Origin: Echinicola shivajiensis
Lineage (GTDB): Bacteria > Bacteroidota > Bacteroidia > Cytophagales > Cyclobacteriaceae
Assembly (NCBI RefSeq): GCF_018642165.1
Contig: NZ_JAHHZM010000008.1
Location: 186,001 to 250,000 of the forward strand
Direction of reading: 5' to 3'
Length of the DNA: 64,000 bases
Positions 44,897 to 54,175 of this stretch are shown here, one piece after another. Position 1 is the first letter of the stretch. Each line of letters opens with the position of its first letter. A model generated the notes under the pieces. The model saw only the letters and a program-made list of their open reading frames with translations, was not told where the DNA came from and did not search any database. The position numbers and the translations under genes were made by a program.

Positions 44897-45463
44897 TTAG
44901 CCTAAAACCTCTGCTACCCTTTCTTGAAGAGCAGGCAGCACTTCTTGTTTAAACCAGGGATTTTTAGCTTGCCAAATATTGTTCCTTGGCGAGGGATGTG
45001 GCAGCGGAAAATAATCTGGCAAATACTTCTGATACGCTCTTACAGTATCTGTCAAGTTTTGCTTTTCTTGCAAGTAATATGACTGTGCATAATTCCCTAC
45101 CAAAATAGTAAACTCTACCTCCTCCATAAAAGTCAAAAGTTTTGGGTGCCAAAGTGGAGCACATTCAGGCCTTGGAGGTAAATCCCCCGACTTGCCCCTT
45201 CCGGGATAACAAAATCCCATGGGTACCAATGCAATCTTTGCCGGATCATAAAAAGTATCTCGATCCACTCCCAACCAGCTTCTAAGATTATCCCCACTTT
45301 TATCATTCCAAGGAATACTTGTTTCATGGACAATCTTTCCTGGTGCCTGACCAATAATCACTATTTTACTCTCCAAACTTCCCTGCACAACTGGATTTGG
45401 TCCTAAGGGCAAATGTTCCTTACAAAGAGTACATGCCTTAATATCACAAAGAAGATCATCCAT
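44897..45463 (-). CDS. Uracil-DNA glycosylase family protein
   Basis: The 188-residue protein has the UDG-superfamily motif IIGQAPGKIVHETSIPWND (residues about 36-54), with GQAPG the catalytic loop, and LPHPSPRNNIW near the end, the leucine/His loop. An N-terminal CTLC pair resembles the start of Fe-S type family 4/5 enzymes but not the full cluster set. It would excise uracil or act as a related single-domain glycosylase in base excision repair. Its gene sits just upstream of the pnuC leader on the same strand. Confidence 0.88.
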   Translation of the reverse strand: MDDLLCDIKACTLCKEHLPLGPNPVVQGSLESKIVIIGQAPGKIVHETSIPWNDKSGDNLRSWLGVDRDTFYDPAKIALVPMGFCYPGRGKSGDLPPRPECAPLWHPKLLTFMEEVEFTILVGNYAQSYYLQEKQNLTDTVRAYQKYLPDYFPLPHPSPRNNIWQAKNPWFKQEVLPALQERVAEVLG

Positions 45464-45685
45464 AAATATTCCTATTTTTCAAATCAATATTAATACCAAT
45501 TAAAATACACAGCAATAAATTCCCCAACTTGACCAATAATAACACAATAAAAAACTTACTACCCCTGTTAAAATAGGTTTTAAGGCCATTTCTGTATTGG
45601 CATAATTGCTGAACAATTGTATTCAAGAGATTACAATACAGTAATCCAAAACAAACTAAATTAACCAATTTAAAATTTAACAACC

Positions 45686-46006
45686 ATGAAAAAATTAGCT
45701 TTAGTATTAGCCCTAGGAACCTTCACATTTGCAGGAGTTCAAGCTTCAAACATTCTAACCAATCCTGAGTTTGACCTAGTGCAAACTGTACAGGATAATA
45801 AAGAAGAAATCAAAGCTGAAGATCTTCCTCAGGCTGTAAAAGACACCATTACGGAAAGTGAAGAAACCCAATCATTGTCTATCTCAAAAGCTTATAAAAC
45901 GCTCAATGCTGATGGCACTGTGACCTATGAGGTCAAATTTGGAATGGAAGAAGACTCCACAACCAAAAAATATGATGCCGAAGGCAATGAAATTATTGAA
46001 TCATAA
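45686..46006 (+). CDS. Small exported protein, PepSY-like, function unknown
   Basis: The 106-residue protein has a clear signal peptide (LALVLALGTFTFAGVQA). The mature part is acidic; ETQSLSISKAYKTLNADGTVTYEVKF resembles the repeat unit of PepSY-like Bacteroidota proteins that bind near membranes (read as ISKAYKTLNADG and YEVKF). The function is not known. It is monocistronic, with a bidirectional terminator shared with the convergent sulfatase gene. Confidence 0.75.
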   Translation: MKKLALVLALGTFTFAGVQASNILTNPEFDLVQTVQDNKEEIKAEDLPQAVKDTITESEETQSLSISKAYKTLNADGTVTYEVKFGMEEDSTTKKYDAEGNEIIES

Positions 46007-46030
46007 TATTTAACCACAAGCAACCATTTT

Positions 46031-46062
46031 AAAAGCAGCTATTTTCAATAGCTGCTTTTTTT
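46031..46062. terminator. Bidirectional intrinsic terminator
   Basis: AAAAGCAGCTATT (46031-46043) and AATAGCTGCTTTT (46047-46059) form a 13-bp stem with a 3-base loop. T-runs follow on the plus strand and, less strongly, on the minus strand, ending both the small exported gene and the sulfatase. Confidence 0.85.
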
Positions 46063-46073
46063 ACATTTGATGA

Positions 46074-47525
46074 TTAATGATCACGTTTAGGTTTTTCCTT
46101 ATTAAACTCAGGATTATTAATCGGAAATTGAGCACCTGTTTTTTCATGAAATTCATTTAAAACAGTTTTCAGCTCCGCTACTTTTTCCGGCATTTTTGAA
46201 GATAAATCATTCGTTTCTTCTAAGTCTTCCTTTATATTATATAATTCTACTTTTTCATCCTCATAAAACTCAATATAAACATAATCCCCCTTTCTAACAG
46301 CTGCGCCAGGTTCCCAGGCACTACCATGATAATGGGGATAATGGAAATAAAGGCCTTCTCGATCAAGTGATTTGTTTCCTTTCAATAATGGCATCAAAGA
46401 AGTTCCGTCATTTTCAGGAATTTTATCCTTGGAAACGTTAACCGCTTCGGAAATCGTATTATAAAAATCTATACTGATCACTGGTTCTTCGGATGTTGAA
46501 TTTGGTGTAATCCCAGGCCCTTTAATGATCAAGGGCACCCTAATTCCACCTTCATAACACCAGCCTTTTCCAGCCCTCAAAGGCTCGTTAGAAGTAGGTG
46601 CCTTTCGGTTATTTTGCAAGGTGGATAGTCCACCATTATCAGAAGTAAACACCACTAAAGTATTTTCATCCAATCCAAGCTCTTCCAACTTATCCATTAA
46701 TCTCCCCACATTTTCATCCATTGCGGCTATCATGGAAGCATATTCAAAATTGTCCTGCCTTAGCTTGGTCAATCCATCATGCTCCATTCTAAACCCACTA
46801 TCAGCAATTTCCTCGAGCTTTTCTGCTTTTTTCCTAAAATGCTCTACATATTTTTTGTTAGCCTGGATCGGCGTATGAACATTATAAAAGGACAAGTATA
46901 GTAAGAAAGGATCCTCTTTTGCTGACTCCATAAATTTGATGGACTCATCTACCAGTCTATCGCTTAAATATTCCCCTTCAGGACCATCCTCCAATTGTGG
47001 ATTATGATAAGGGGAATAATAGCTGACAGGACTTCCTTTATGATTACCTCCGATATTGATATCAAAACCCTGATCTTCCGGAAAGAAACCCTTATCTCCC
47101 AAATGCCACTTTCCAGCAAAGAATGTCTTATAGCACTCATTTTTCAATAGCTCCGCAATGGTAATTTCTTCCAAAGCCAATTCATTCCTATCCTGAGGCC
47201 CCAATAATTTTCGCCCTTTTGGGTCTTGTCCAGGTATCCAATCTGTGATATTCACGCTGCTGGGATACTTGCCTGTCATAATAGCAGCTCTGGTAGGAGA
47301 ACAAACCGGAGATGCTGCATAAGCTGAGGTAAAACGCATTCCCTGTTTGGCCAGTGCGTCTATATTGGGGGTTTCATAGAAATCACTGCCATAGCAGGCC
47401 AGATCAGCCCACCCAAGATCATCCACCAAAATAAAGACAATATTAGGAGCTACTTGCTTTTCTTGCCCACAGGAGATCAAACCAAGTCCAATAAATATCA
47501 GACCAATTAAGAAGATAAAACGCAT
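46074..47525 (-). CDS. Sulfatase (formylglycine-type), lipoprotein
   Basis: The 483-residue protein has a lipoprotein signal ending GLGLISC. The metal-binding start NIVFILVDDLGWADLACYG (in parts VFILVDDLGW) and the sulfatase signature CSPTRAAIMTGKYP (Cys about 75, to be converted to formylglycine) are intact. VVFTSDNGG and KWHLG are also seen. It would hydrolyse sulfate esters on carbohydrates or other molecules at the cell surface. An ATG at 47525 follows an in-frame GTG. No sulfatase-maturing enzyme or polysaccharide cluster is adjacent. Confidence 0.93.
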   Translation of the reverse strand: MRFIFLIGLIFIGLGLISCGQEKQVAPNIVFILVDDLGWADLACYGSDFYETPNIDALAKQGMRFTSAYAASPVCSPTRAAIMTGKYPSSVNITDWIPGQDPKGRKLLGPQDRNELALEEITIAELLKNECYKTFFAGKWHLGDKGFFPEDQGFDINIGGNHKGSPVSYYSPYHNPQLEDGPEGEYLSDRLVDESIKFMESAKEDPFLLYLSFYNVHTPIQANKKYVEHFRKKAEKLEEIADSGFRMEHDGLTKLRQDNFEYASMIAAMDENVGRLMDKLEELGLDENTLVVFTSDNGGLSTLQNNRKAPTSNEPLRAGKGWCYEGGIRVPLIIKGPGITPNSTSEEPVISIDFYNTISEAVNVSKDKIPENDGTSLMPLLKGNKSLDREGLYFHYPHYHGSAWEPGAAVRKGDYVYIEFYEDEKVELYNIKEDLEETNDLSSKMPEKVAELKTVLNEFHEKTGAQFPINNPEFNKEKPKRDH

Positions 47526-47657
47526 CACAAAGTGAATTAAATAATAAAAAGGTAGGTAGGGTTAATCACAATCAATAATACTGCGAAATTATAAACTCTA
47601 CAAAATCATTTATAAATAAAAAACAAATTCAAAAAAACTATCCCCCTTAATAAACAT

Positions 47658-47688
47658 TAAAAAAGGCCCTGATATTAATCAGGACCCT
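47658..47688 (-). terminator. Intrinsic terminator after lspA
   Basis: On the minus strand GGTCCTGAT pairs with ATCAGGGCC (9 bp, one G-U), followed by six T. It lies 5 bases after the lspA stop. Confidence 0.85.
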
Positions 47689-47692
47689 TAAT

Positions 47693-48334
47693 TTATTTCT
47701 CTTCTATAAACTGCTTCTGGATTTCATCCTCTTCAATTTCCTTCTTTTTTCCCTCCTCCGGTTCTGCAAAGAATTTCTTTTGGAAAAGCAAAATAATAAC
47801 AACTCCTATAAAGATGGAAGCATCAGCTACATTGAATATTGGCCAAAGAGCGGTATAACTTCCACCCCAAAGTGGCACCCATTCAGGAATCCAACCTTCC
47901 CAAATATCAAAATAGAACATATCTACTACCTGGCCATGAAACCAAGGGGTATTGGCATTTGCTGGTGCATTGTTCAGCCAAACACCATAGAACACACTGT
48001 CCACCAAATTCCCGATAGCCCCTCCCAGGATCATCGCTATACAAACAATATAACCCGTATGTACTTTCTTTTCAATAAGATGGTAAAGGTAATAGCCTAT
48101 CCCCACCATAGCCACTAAACGGAAGCTGGTCAAGATCAATTTCCCATACTCAGAACCCAATTCCATCCCAAATGCCATACCTGGGTTAGTAGTATAATGC
48201 AACTTGAACCAATCGCCAATAATTTTGATCTGGCCTACCGATCCCATCTGCATATTAGCATCCACGACCAGCTTGACAATCTGATCGATTATAATGACCA
48301 GTAAGGTTATCCCAAAATACTTTAAATATTTCAT
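47693..48334 (-). CDS. lspA: Lipoprotein signal peptidase II
   Basis: The 213-residue inner-membrane aspartyl protease cleaves prolipoproteins before the lipidated Cys. Four membrane segments are visible. The two catalytic Asp motifs are GNLVDSVFYG and FNVADASIFIG. The C-terminal tail is longer and more charged than the short tail of the E. coli enzyme, as is common in this group. It follows ileS by 40 bases; the ileS-lspA order is standard. Confidence 0.96.
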   Translation of the reverse strand: MKYLKYFGITLLVIIIDQIVKLVVDANMQMGSVGQIKIIGDWFKLHYTTNPGMAFGMELGSEYGKLILTSFRLVAMVGIGYYLYHLIEKKVHTGYIVCIAMILGGAIGNLVDSVFYGVWLNNAPANANTPWFHGQVVDMFYFDIWEGWIPEWVPLWGGSYTALWPIFNVADASIFIGVVIILLFQKKFFAEPEEGKKKEIEEDEIQKQFIEEK

Positions 48335-48374
48335 AAGCTATTTTTTCAGTAGAAGAATGGGGCTATAGCCACTA

Positions 48375-51300
48375 TTATACTTTTTCTACCTTTACTTTAA
48401 GTTCGAAATCATCCATATCCAAGACGGTTCCCTCTACTACATCTCCATTAACGGATAAGGATAATGCCTGAGTTTCTGATTGGATATATTCAGAGAAATT
48501 AACCAATGCCTGATCTACTTGTTCATTCAACTTGGCCACCTTAATGGTGATCTTATCCTGAACTTCTAGTCCCATATCTTTTCTAAGGTTCTGTATCCTG
48601 TTCACTAGATCACGGGCTATTCCTTCTTGCTTCAACTCCTCAGTCAAAGTAACATCCAAGGCCACGGTAATGCCATTATCACTAGCAACAGACCAGCCTG
48701 GAATATCCTGTGAAGTAATCAATACTTCCTCCAGTGAAAGTGCTGCCTTCTCCCCATCTAGATCAATATCAACTGATCCATTTCTTTCGATATTAGCGAT
48801 TTCTTCCTGGCCCCATTGGTTGATAGCAGCAGCTACCAACTTCATTTTTGGACCAAAACGCTTTCCTAAAAGAGGGAAGTTTGGCTTGGCATTTTTCACC
48901 AAAATACCAGAAGCATCATCAATATATTCAACGCCCTTGATATTCACCTCGGACTTGATCAATTCCTCTACGTGTTGAATTTGCTCCTTGGTCTTTTCAC
49001 TAAGGATAGGTATCAAGATTTTCTGCAAAGGCTGACGAACTTTCAACTTGTCTTTTTTCCTCAAGCTGTGAACCAATGAAGAAATATCCTGCGCCAACTG
49101 CATGCTAGTCTCCAAATCTTTATTGATCAAAGCTTCATCCGCAGCATTCCAATCAGTTAAGTGCACAGACTCGGCAATTTTCTGTCCAGCCTCCTTGGCA
49201 CCATCAGTCAAATTCTTGTACATCCAGTCCGCATAGAAAGGAGCAAAAGAAGACATCAGCTGGCAGATAGTTGTAAGACATTCATACAATGTCTCATAAG
49301 CAGCCTGCTTGTCTTCATTCATATCACCTCTCCAGAAACGTTTTCTAGCCAATCTCACATACCAGTTGGACAATTGGTCCACGGTAAAATTCATAATGGC
49401 CCTGGTAGCCCTGGTGGCATCATAATTGTCCATGGAGCTTTCTACTTCTGCAATCAAGGACTGTAGTTTTGAAATAATCCAACGATCCAACTCTGGTCTA
49501 TCACTCACTGGCACCATTTTGCTGGCATCATAGGTGAAGTGATCGAGATTGGCATATAATGCAAAGAAGTTATAGGTATTTTGAAGGGTACCAAAGAACC
49601 TACGTTGTACTTCTGCAACACCTTCCAAGTTAAACTTCAAGTTATCCCAAGGATTGGCATTGGAGAGCATGTACCAACGCAAGGCATCTGGTCCATATTC
49701 TTTTAAGGTCTTAAATGGATCAACAGCATTGCCCAATCGCTTGGACATTTTGTTGCCATTTTTGTCAAGTACAAGACCATTGGCAATAACGTTTTTGAAA
49801 GCAACACTATCAAATAACATTACAGCAATAGCATGTAGGGTAAAGAACCAACCTCTGGTTTGGTCCACTCCCTCAGCAATATAATCAGCTGGATAATTGG
49901 CCTTGAAGATCTCTTCATTCTCAAATGGATAATGCCATTGAGCATATGGCATGGCTCCCGAATCAAACCAAACATCGATAAGATCTGGCTCACGGAACAT
50001 TTTCTGTCCATTGGAATCCACGAGAATAACATCATCCACATAAGGTCTGTGAAGGTCCACTTCCTCACCCTTGAAAGGTGATTCGGTCATAAAACCTTTT
50101 TCTATGGATTTTTCAATCTCTTCATTCAGCTCTGCGATTGAACCGATACATTTGGTTTCAGTAGCATCCTCATTCCTCCAAACAGGAAGTGGGGTACCCC
50201 AGAATCGGGAACGGCTAAGGTTCCAGTCCACCAAGTTTTCAAGCCAGTTTCCAAATCGACCTGTACCGGTTGCTTCAGGCTTCCAGTTGATGGTCTTGTT
50301 CAACTCTACCAAACGATCCTTGCAAGCAGTGGTCTTGATAAACCAGCTTTCCAAAGGATAATAAAGCACTGGCATATCAGTTCTCCAGCAATGTGGATAA
50401 CTGTGCTCGTATTTTTCTACCTTAAAGGCCTTATTTTCATTCTTCAGGATGATGGAAATGATCACATCGGTATTTTTATATTCCGCTGCGTTCTCATCTT
50501 CCTTAAGGTAATTCTTCACATAGAAATCATCCACGCCATACTCTTTATGGGCAGTGATTTCATGCTCTTTCATTTTAGCTTGTAAATACTCCCCTATCAC
50601 AGGAAGGAATCTACCACGCTTATCCACCACAGGAATCTCATTCCCTTGCTCGTCTTTGACAAAAACGCCAGGAACACCAGCCTGAACCAATGCCCTAAAG
50701 TCATCCGCACCAAAAGCTTTGGCAAGGTGTACGATACCTGTACCATCTTCAGTGGTTACATAATCTGCAGAGATAACTGTAAATGCAGGACTTGGAAGAG
50801 CGATTCCTTCAATTGGGAAAAGTGGCTCATACTCCATTCCCAACATGTCCTTTCCTTTGAACTCTTCAATGATTTCAAAAGGAATTAATTTATCCCCTGG
50901 CTTATAGTCTTCTATCTTTAATCCCTCTGCTTTCTTATTGAAGAAAGCACCTATTCTGGCTTTGGCTAAAATTACCGTCTGCTCTTGATAAGTATAAGGG
51001 TTAAAGGTCTTAACTTTTACATAGTCGAGTTTTTCACCTATGGCCAATGCTGAGTTGGAAGGCAAGGTCCAAGGGGTAGTCGTCCAGGCAATGATATACT
51101 CATTTTCGCGGCCCTTCACTTTAAACTGCGCTGTAATGGAAGTATCCTTCACATCTCTGTAGCAACCTGGCTGGTTAAGCTCGTGAGAAGAAAGTCCAGT
51201 CCCTGCAGCTGGTGAATAAGGTTGAATAGTATAACCTTTGTATAAAAGGTCTTTCTCATATAGACGCTTGAGCAAGCTCCATAGTGATTCAATATATTTA

Positions 51301-51761
51301 GGGTCAAAGGTGATATATGGATCATCCAAATCTACCCAGTAGCCAATTTTTTCAGTAAGATCATCCCACTCATTCTTAAAACGCATGACCGTCTCACGGC
51401 ATTTTTTATTGTACTCCTCTACAGTGATCTTCTTACCGATATCTTCCTTGGTAATGCCCAATTCCTTTTCCACCTGTAATTCCACAGGCAAACCATGGGT
51501 GTCCCAACCGCCTTTTCTTTTTACCTGAAAGCCTTTTAAGGTTTTGTACCTACAAAAAATATCCTTTAGGGTTCTGGCCATTACGTGGTGAATGCCCGGA
51601 GTACCGTTGGCAGATGGTGGTCCTTCGAAGAAGGTGAAGGTCTCCGCGCCCTCACGGTTCTCTACAGACTTTTCAAAAATCTTGTTCTCCTGCCAGTAAC
51701 TCAGTACGCTTTCTCCTATCCCGGGATAATCTACTTGTTTGAACTCCTGATATTTTTTCAC
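48375..51761 (-). CDS. ileS: Isoleucyl-tRNA synthetase
   Basis: The 1128-residue class I enzyme charges tRNA-Ile. Seen: the HIGH-like motif (GTPGIHHVMARTLKD), an editing domain, the AEGVDQTRGWFFTLH block, and KMSKR in NGNKMSKRLGNAVDP. The length and C-terminal region fit the eukaryotic-like long form found in Bacteroidota. The start is a GTG at 51761 (MKKYQEFKQ); an in-frame stop lies 24 bases upstream. It is the first gene of the operon with lspA. Confidence 0.97.
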   Translation of the reverse strand: MKKYQEFKQVDYPGIGESVLSYWQENKIFEKSVENREGAETFTFFEGPPSANGTPGIHHVMARTLKDIFCRYKTLKGFQVKRKGGWDTHGLPVELQVEKELGITKEDIGKKITVEEYNKKCRETVMRFKNEWDDLTEKIGYWVDLDDPYITFDPKYIESLWSLLKRLYEKDLLYKGYTIQPYSPAAGTGLSSHELNQPGCYRDVKDTSITAQFKVKGRENEYIIAWTTTPWTLPSNSALAIGEKLDYVKVKTFNPYTYQEQTVILAKARIGAFFNKKAEGLKIEDYKPGDKLIPFEIIEEFKGKDMLGMEYEPLFPIEGIALPSPAFTVISADYVTTEDGTGIVHLAKAFGADDFRALVQAGVPGVFVKDEQGNEIPVVDKRGRFLPVIGEYLQAKMKEHEITAHKEYGVDDFYVKNYLKEDENAAEYKNTDVIISIILKNENKAFKVEKYEHSYPHCWRTDMPVLYYPLESWFIKTTACKDRLVELNKTINWKPEATGTGRFGNWLENLVDWNLSRSRFWGTPLPVWRNEDATETKCIGSIAELNEEIEKSIEKGFMTESPFKGEEVDLHRPYVDDVILVDSNGQKMFREPDLIDVWFDSGAMPYAQWHYPFENEEIFKANYPADYIAEGVDQTRGWFFTLHAIAVMLFDSVAFKNVIANGLVLDKNGNKMSKRLGNAVDPFKTLKEYGPDALRWYMLSNANPWDNLKFNLEGVAEVQRRFFGTLQNTYNFFALYANLDHFTYDASKMVPVSDRPELDRWIISKLQSLIAEVESSMDNYDATRATRAIMNFTVDQLSNWYVRLARKRFWRGDMNEDKQAAYETLYECLTTICQLMSSFAPFYADWMYKNLTDGAKEAGQKIAESVHLTDWNAADEALINKDLETSMQLAQDISSLVHSLRKKDKLKVRQPLQKILIPILSEKTKEQIQHVEELIKSEVNIKGVEYIDDASGILVKNAKPNFPLLGKRFGPKMKLVAAAINQWGQEEIANIERNGSVDIDLDGEKAALSLEEVLITSQDIPGWSVASDNGITVALDVTLTEELKQEGIARDLVNRIQNLRKDMGLEVQDKITIKVAKLNEQVDQALVNFSEYIQSETQALSLSVNGDVVEGTVLDMDDFELKVKVEKV

Positions 51762-52653
51762 GATATCTATATGATTACTTCTTATTCAATTATTTGGCTG
51801 CAAAGGACTTTGGCCAACTGAAACAATTCAGCTTTCCTGTAATCCTTTCAAAAGCAGGCACAAAGTTAATAGAAAAGTAGGGTTTATGTATGTAGAAAAT
51901 AGAAAAACTCGCTTTTTGGTAAAAGCCAGTGCTCTTCCATTCACTCTCCTGACTGTCCAAATACTTCCACGCATTCCTGTAAGCAATGACCCAGGCTTCA
52001 TATTAACCCTTAATCTTATACGGGATAAATTATTTAATAGCTAAATATTTTATGGACAAAAAGAACAAAGACAGGCACATATAACAGTAATAAGCATCTT
52101 AGTATTTTAGCGTGACCACAATAGAAAAAACTTCCCCAAAAGTCTTTCCCTAACATATTTCACCTGATATACTCACGTGATTTTTGACCTTATAAACTAT
52201 TAGCTTAACGCTAATAATCTCACCAATTTATTAACCAACTAATACGGGCTAGGCTAATTTCTCCTATTTTCATACATGTGAGAATAATCACAAGAAACTA
52301 TCGGTTATAACCCAATTATACTAGAAACCCAAATGCTATTCAAAACCTTGGGATATATGTTACAGACTGAAATAAATCTATCTGACAATTTTAATATAGA
52401 CTCCGGGAACTAAGATATAGGTAAATGGGTTTAAATTTTCATAACAATGTTTCGATTATAAAAATATATTTCCCAAAAACATTAAAATTGTAAACAATAT
52501 TCCTTTCTGTATTAAATCAAAGCAGAAAAATCATATTTTATTTGGAACACAAAGAGTTTGGCACGTAAATAGCTGTTAAAGAAAATATTAGAGTAAAATC
52601 AACCGCAGATGGCCAGGGTATATTGACGAAAGTCAGTTCCCTGGCCTATTTTT
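51762..52653. other. 892-bp gene-free region
   Basis: No coding region longer than about 60 codons with credible composition is seen on either strand. It contains a small inverted repeat (ATTAGC / GCTAAT around 52200-52216), a sigma-54-type promoter at 52559-52574 and a plus-strand terminator at 52611-52655. The rest is AT-rich with no tRNA or known RNA motif I can recognise. Confidence 0.6.
52559..52574 (+). promoter_or_regulatory. Sigma-54 (RpoN) -24/-12 promoter
   Basis: TGGCACG-TAAA-TAGCT matches the consensus TGGCACG-N4-TTGCW at 11 of 12 fixed positions, with GG and GC at exact spacing. The predicted transcription start is about 52585, directed at the terminator. No rpoN or enhancer-binding protein gene is in this window. 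Confidence 0.6.
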
Positions 52654-52655
52654 TT
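52585..52655 (+). ncRNA. Predicted sigma-54-dependent small RNA of about 70 nt
   Basis: A short segment follows the sigma-54 promoter and ends in a strong hairpin: GGCCAGGG (52611-52618) with CCCTGGCC (52639-52646), topped by TGAC-GAAA-GTCA, then TATTTTTTT. No open reading frame of useful size fits. The T-run lies at the end of the convergent dgt gene. The RNA is inferred from promoter plus terminator spacing. Confidence 0.45.
52611..52655 (+). terminator. Strong plus-strand terminator
   Basis: An 8-bp GC-rich stem with an inner 4-bp GAAA-capped hairpin is followed by TATTTTTTT on the plus strand only. On the minus strand the hairpin follows the dgt stop but lacks a U-run. Confidence 0.8.
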
Positions 52656-54000
52656 AAGCCCCTGGCAATGAAATTCCTTTAACTTTCCTGTAAAGAGAAA
52701 GGGCATATTTATCAGTCATTCCTGAGATAAAATCAATTAAATTTCTCAAAAGCAAATAAGGCATCAATGCCTCTTTATTTGTCCTAAATTCCTCTGGCAG
52801 CAACCTTAAAATACTTCTATCCTGTCCAGAAAACCTTTCGCTATCATAATATTTATGGTACAAGGCTTTTGAGAAAACTTCCAGTAGACCTTCCAAAACC
52901 TGAAAACCTGCTGCTTCCTTTTCCAACACAGGCTGGGATCTGTAGATTTTATTGATAGAAAGCCTACTGATTTTTTCCAATACATGGGCTGAATCTATAA
53001 TATCGGTCAAGGCCTTGTCAAATTCTCCTGAGAGCATTTGTTCTTCATATTTCTTGAAGCATTCCACTGACTCATCTATCAGCCTGCTAATGGCCATGGC
53101 CCTTAGAATCGCTAATTTCTGAGCTTTAGAATTTAAGGAATTAAGTTTTTCTTCATCAAAACGCTCCCCAATGATCTCCGCCAATAAGGTCACTACCTCT
53201 TCCAGTTGGACCAAGCCTAATGTACAGCCATCCTCTAAGTCAATGATACTATAGCAAATATCATCAGCAGCTTCCACCAAAAAAGCAAGAGGATGCCTAT
53301 ACCAAGTATCCTTGCCAGATGAAGGGATTCCGAGCAGTTTTGCCAAATTATGATACTGCCCAATTTGATCAGCAAAGAAACCATACTTCTTTTGGCTTCT
53401 CCTACTTTTATCCTTTTGTTCAATTTTTGAGGGTCGAGGATATTTGGTAAATGCAGCTAATGTAGCAAAGGAAAGCTGAAGTCCATTATCCTTTTCCAAA
53501 AGCATTCTGAACCCTTGGGCATTCCCCTCAAAACTGATCATATCTTCCCACTCTCCCTCATGCAAATGAGTTTTCCACAGTTGGCCACAAGGATGAAACT
53601 TGAAAAAATCAGAAATGGCATCTTCCCCGGAATGCCCAAAGGGAGGATTTCCTATATCATGAGTCAATGCAGCCGCAGCAACAATGGCCCCAATATCACT
53701 GGACTTAACCCCTTTCTCCTTGAGCTCAGGGTATTTCTGCACCAAGTATTCTCCAGCCGATTTCCCTAATGATCTTCCCACACTTGAAACCTCTAAGCTG
53801 TGCGTTAGCCTGGTATGCACAAAGTCAAGCTCTGGTAATGGAAATACCTGTGTTTTATCTTGTAGATTCCTGAAAGGGGCCGAAAAAATAATTCGATCAT
53901 AATCCCTTTCAAATTCACTTCTATATTGGTCAGGGCTAGATTCAGTCCTCTTTTTAAGATCTGACCTGCCAGCTCTGAGCAGCTGTTCCCAATTCATCAT
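52654..54000 (-). CDS. dgt: dGTP triphosphohydrolase
   Basis: The protein (448 residues) is an HD-domain enzyme that splits dGTP (or other dNTPs) into the nucleoside and triphosphate. Seen: RNLQDKTQVFPL, RLTHSLEVSSVGRS (metal-ligand His), ALTHDIGNPPFGHSGE (HD pair) and VEAADDICYSIIDLEDG. Length is typical of this subfamily. The ATG at 54000 is preferred over a TTG six bases earlier; a second ATG follows at once. It is divergent from the CBM9-like gene. Confidence 0.94.
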   Translation of the reverse strand: MMNWEQLLRAGRSDLKKRTESSPDQYRSEFERDYDRIIFSAPFRNLQDKTQVFPLPELDFVHTRLTHSLEVSSVGRSLGKSAGEYLVQKYPELKEKGVKSSDIGAIVAAAALTHDIGNPPFGHSGEDAISDFFKFHPCGQLWKTHLHEGEWEDMISFEGNAQGFRMLLEKDNGLQLSFATLAAFTKYPRPSKIEQKDKSRRSQKKYGFFADQIGQYHNLAKLLGIPSSGKDTWYRHPLAFLVEAADDICYSIIDLEDGCTLGLVQLEEVVTLLAEIIGERFDEEKLNSLNSKAQKLAILRAMAISRLIDESVECFKKYEEQMLSGEFDKALTDIIDSAHVLEKISRLSINKIYRSQPVLEKEAAGFQVLEGLLEVFSKALYHKYYDSERFSGQDRSILRLLPEEFRTNKEALMPYLLLRNLIDFISGMTDKYALSLYRKVKGISLPGA

Positions 54001-54175
54001 GTCCAAAATTAATGATCCCTAATAAAAATCTTACGATATTTAACTATAAAATATCCATGCCTTGAGCTTAGCCTTCGCATTATACAAGAAGATAATTTAC
54101 TACAAAAGCAGTAGCAAGCAGAACATAATTAAATATCTTAGCAAAGATTTAGCAGATTTAACAAATATTCAAAGA

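Noticed and set aside
52190-52230. Possible tRNA or operator around the ATTAGC/GCTAAT inverted repeat
   Set aside because: No cloverleaf, T-loop sequence or partner gene is present; it is a short palindrome in AT-rich DNA.
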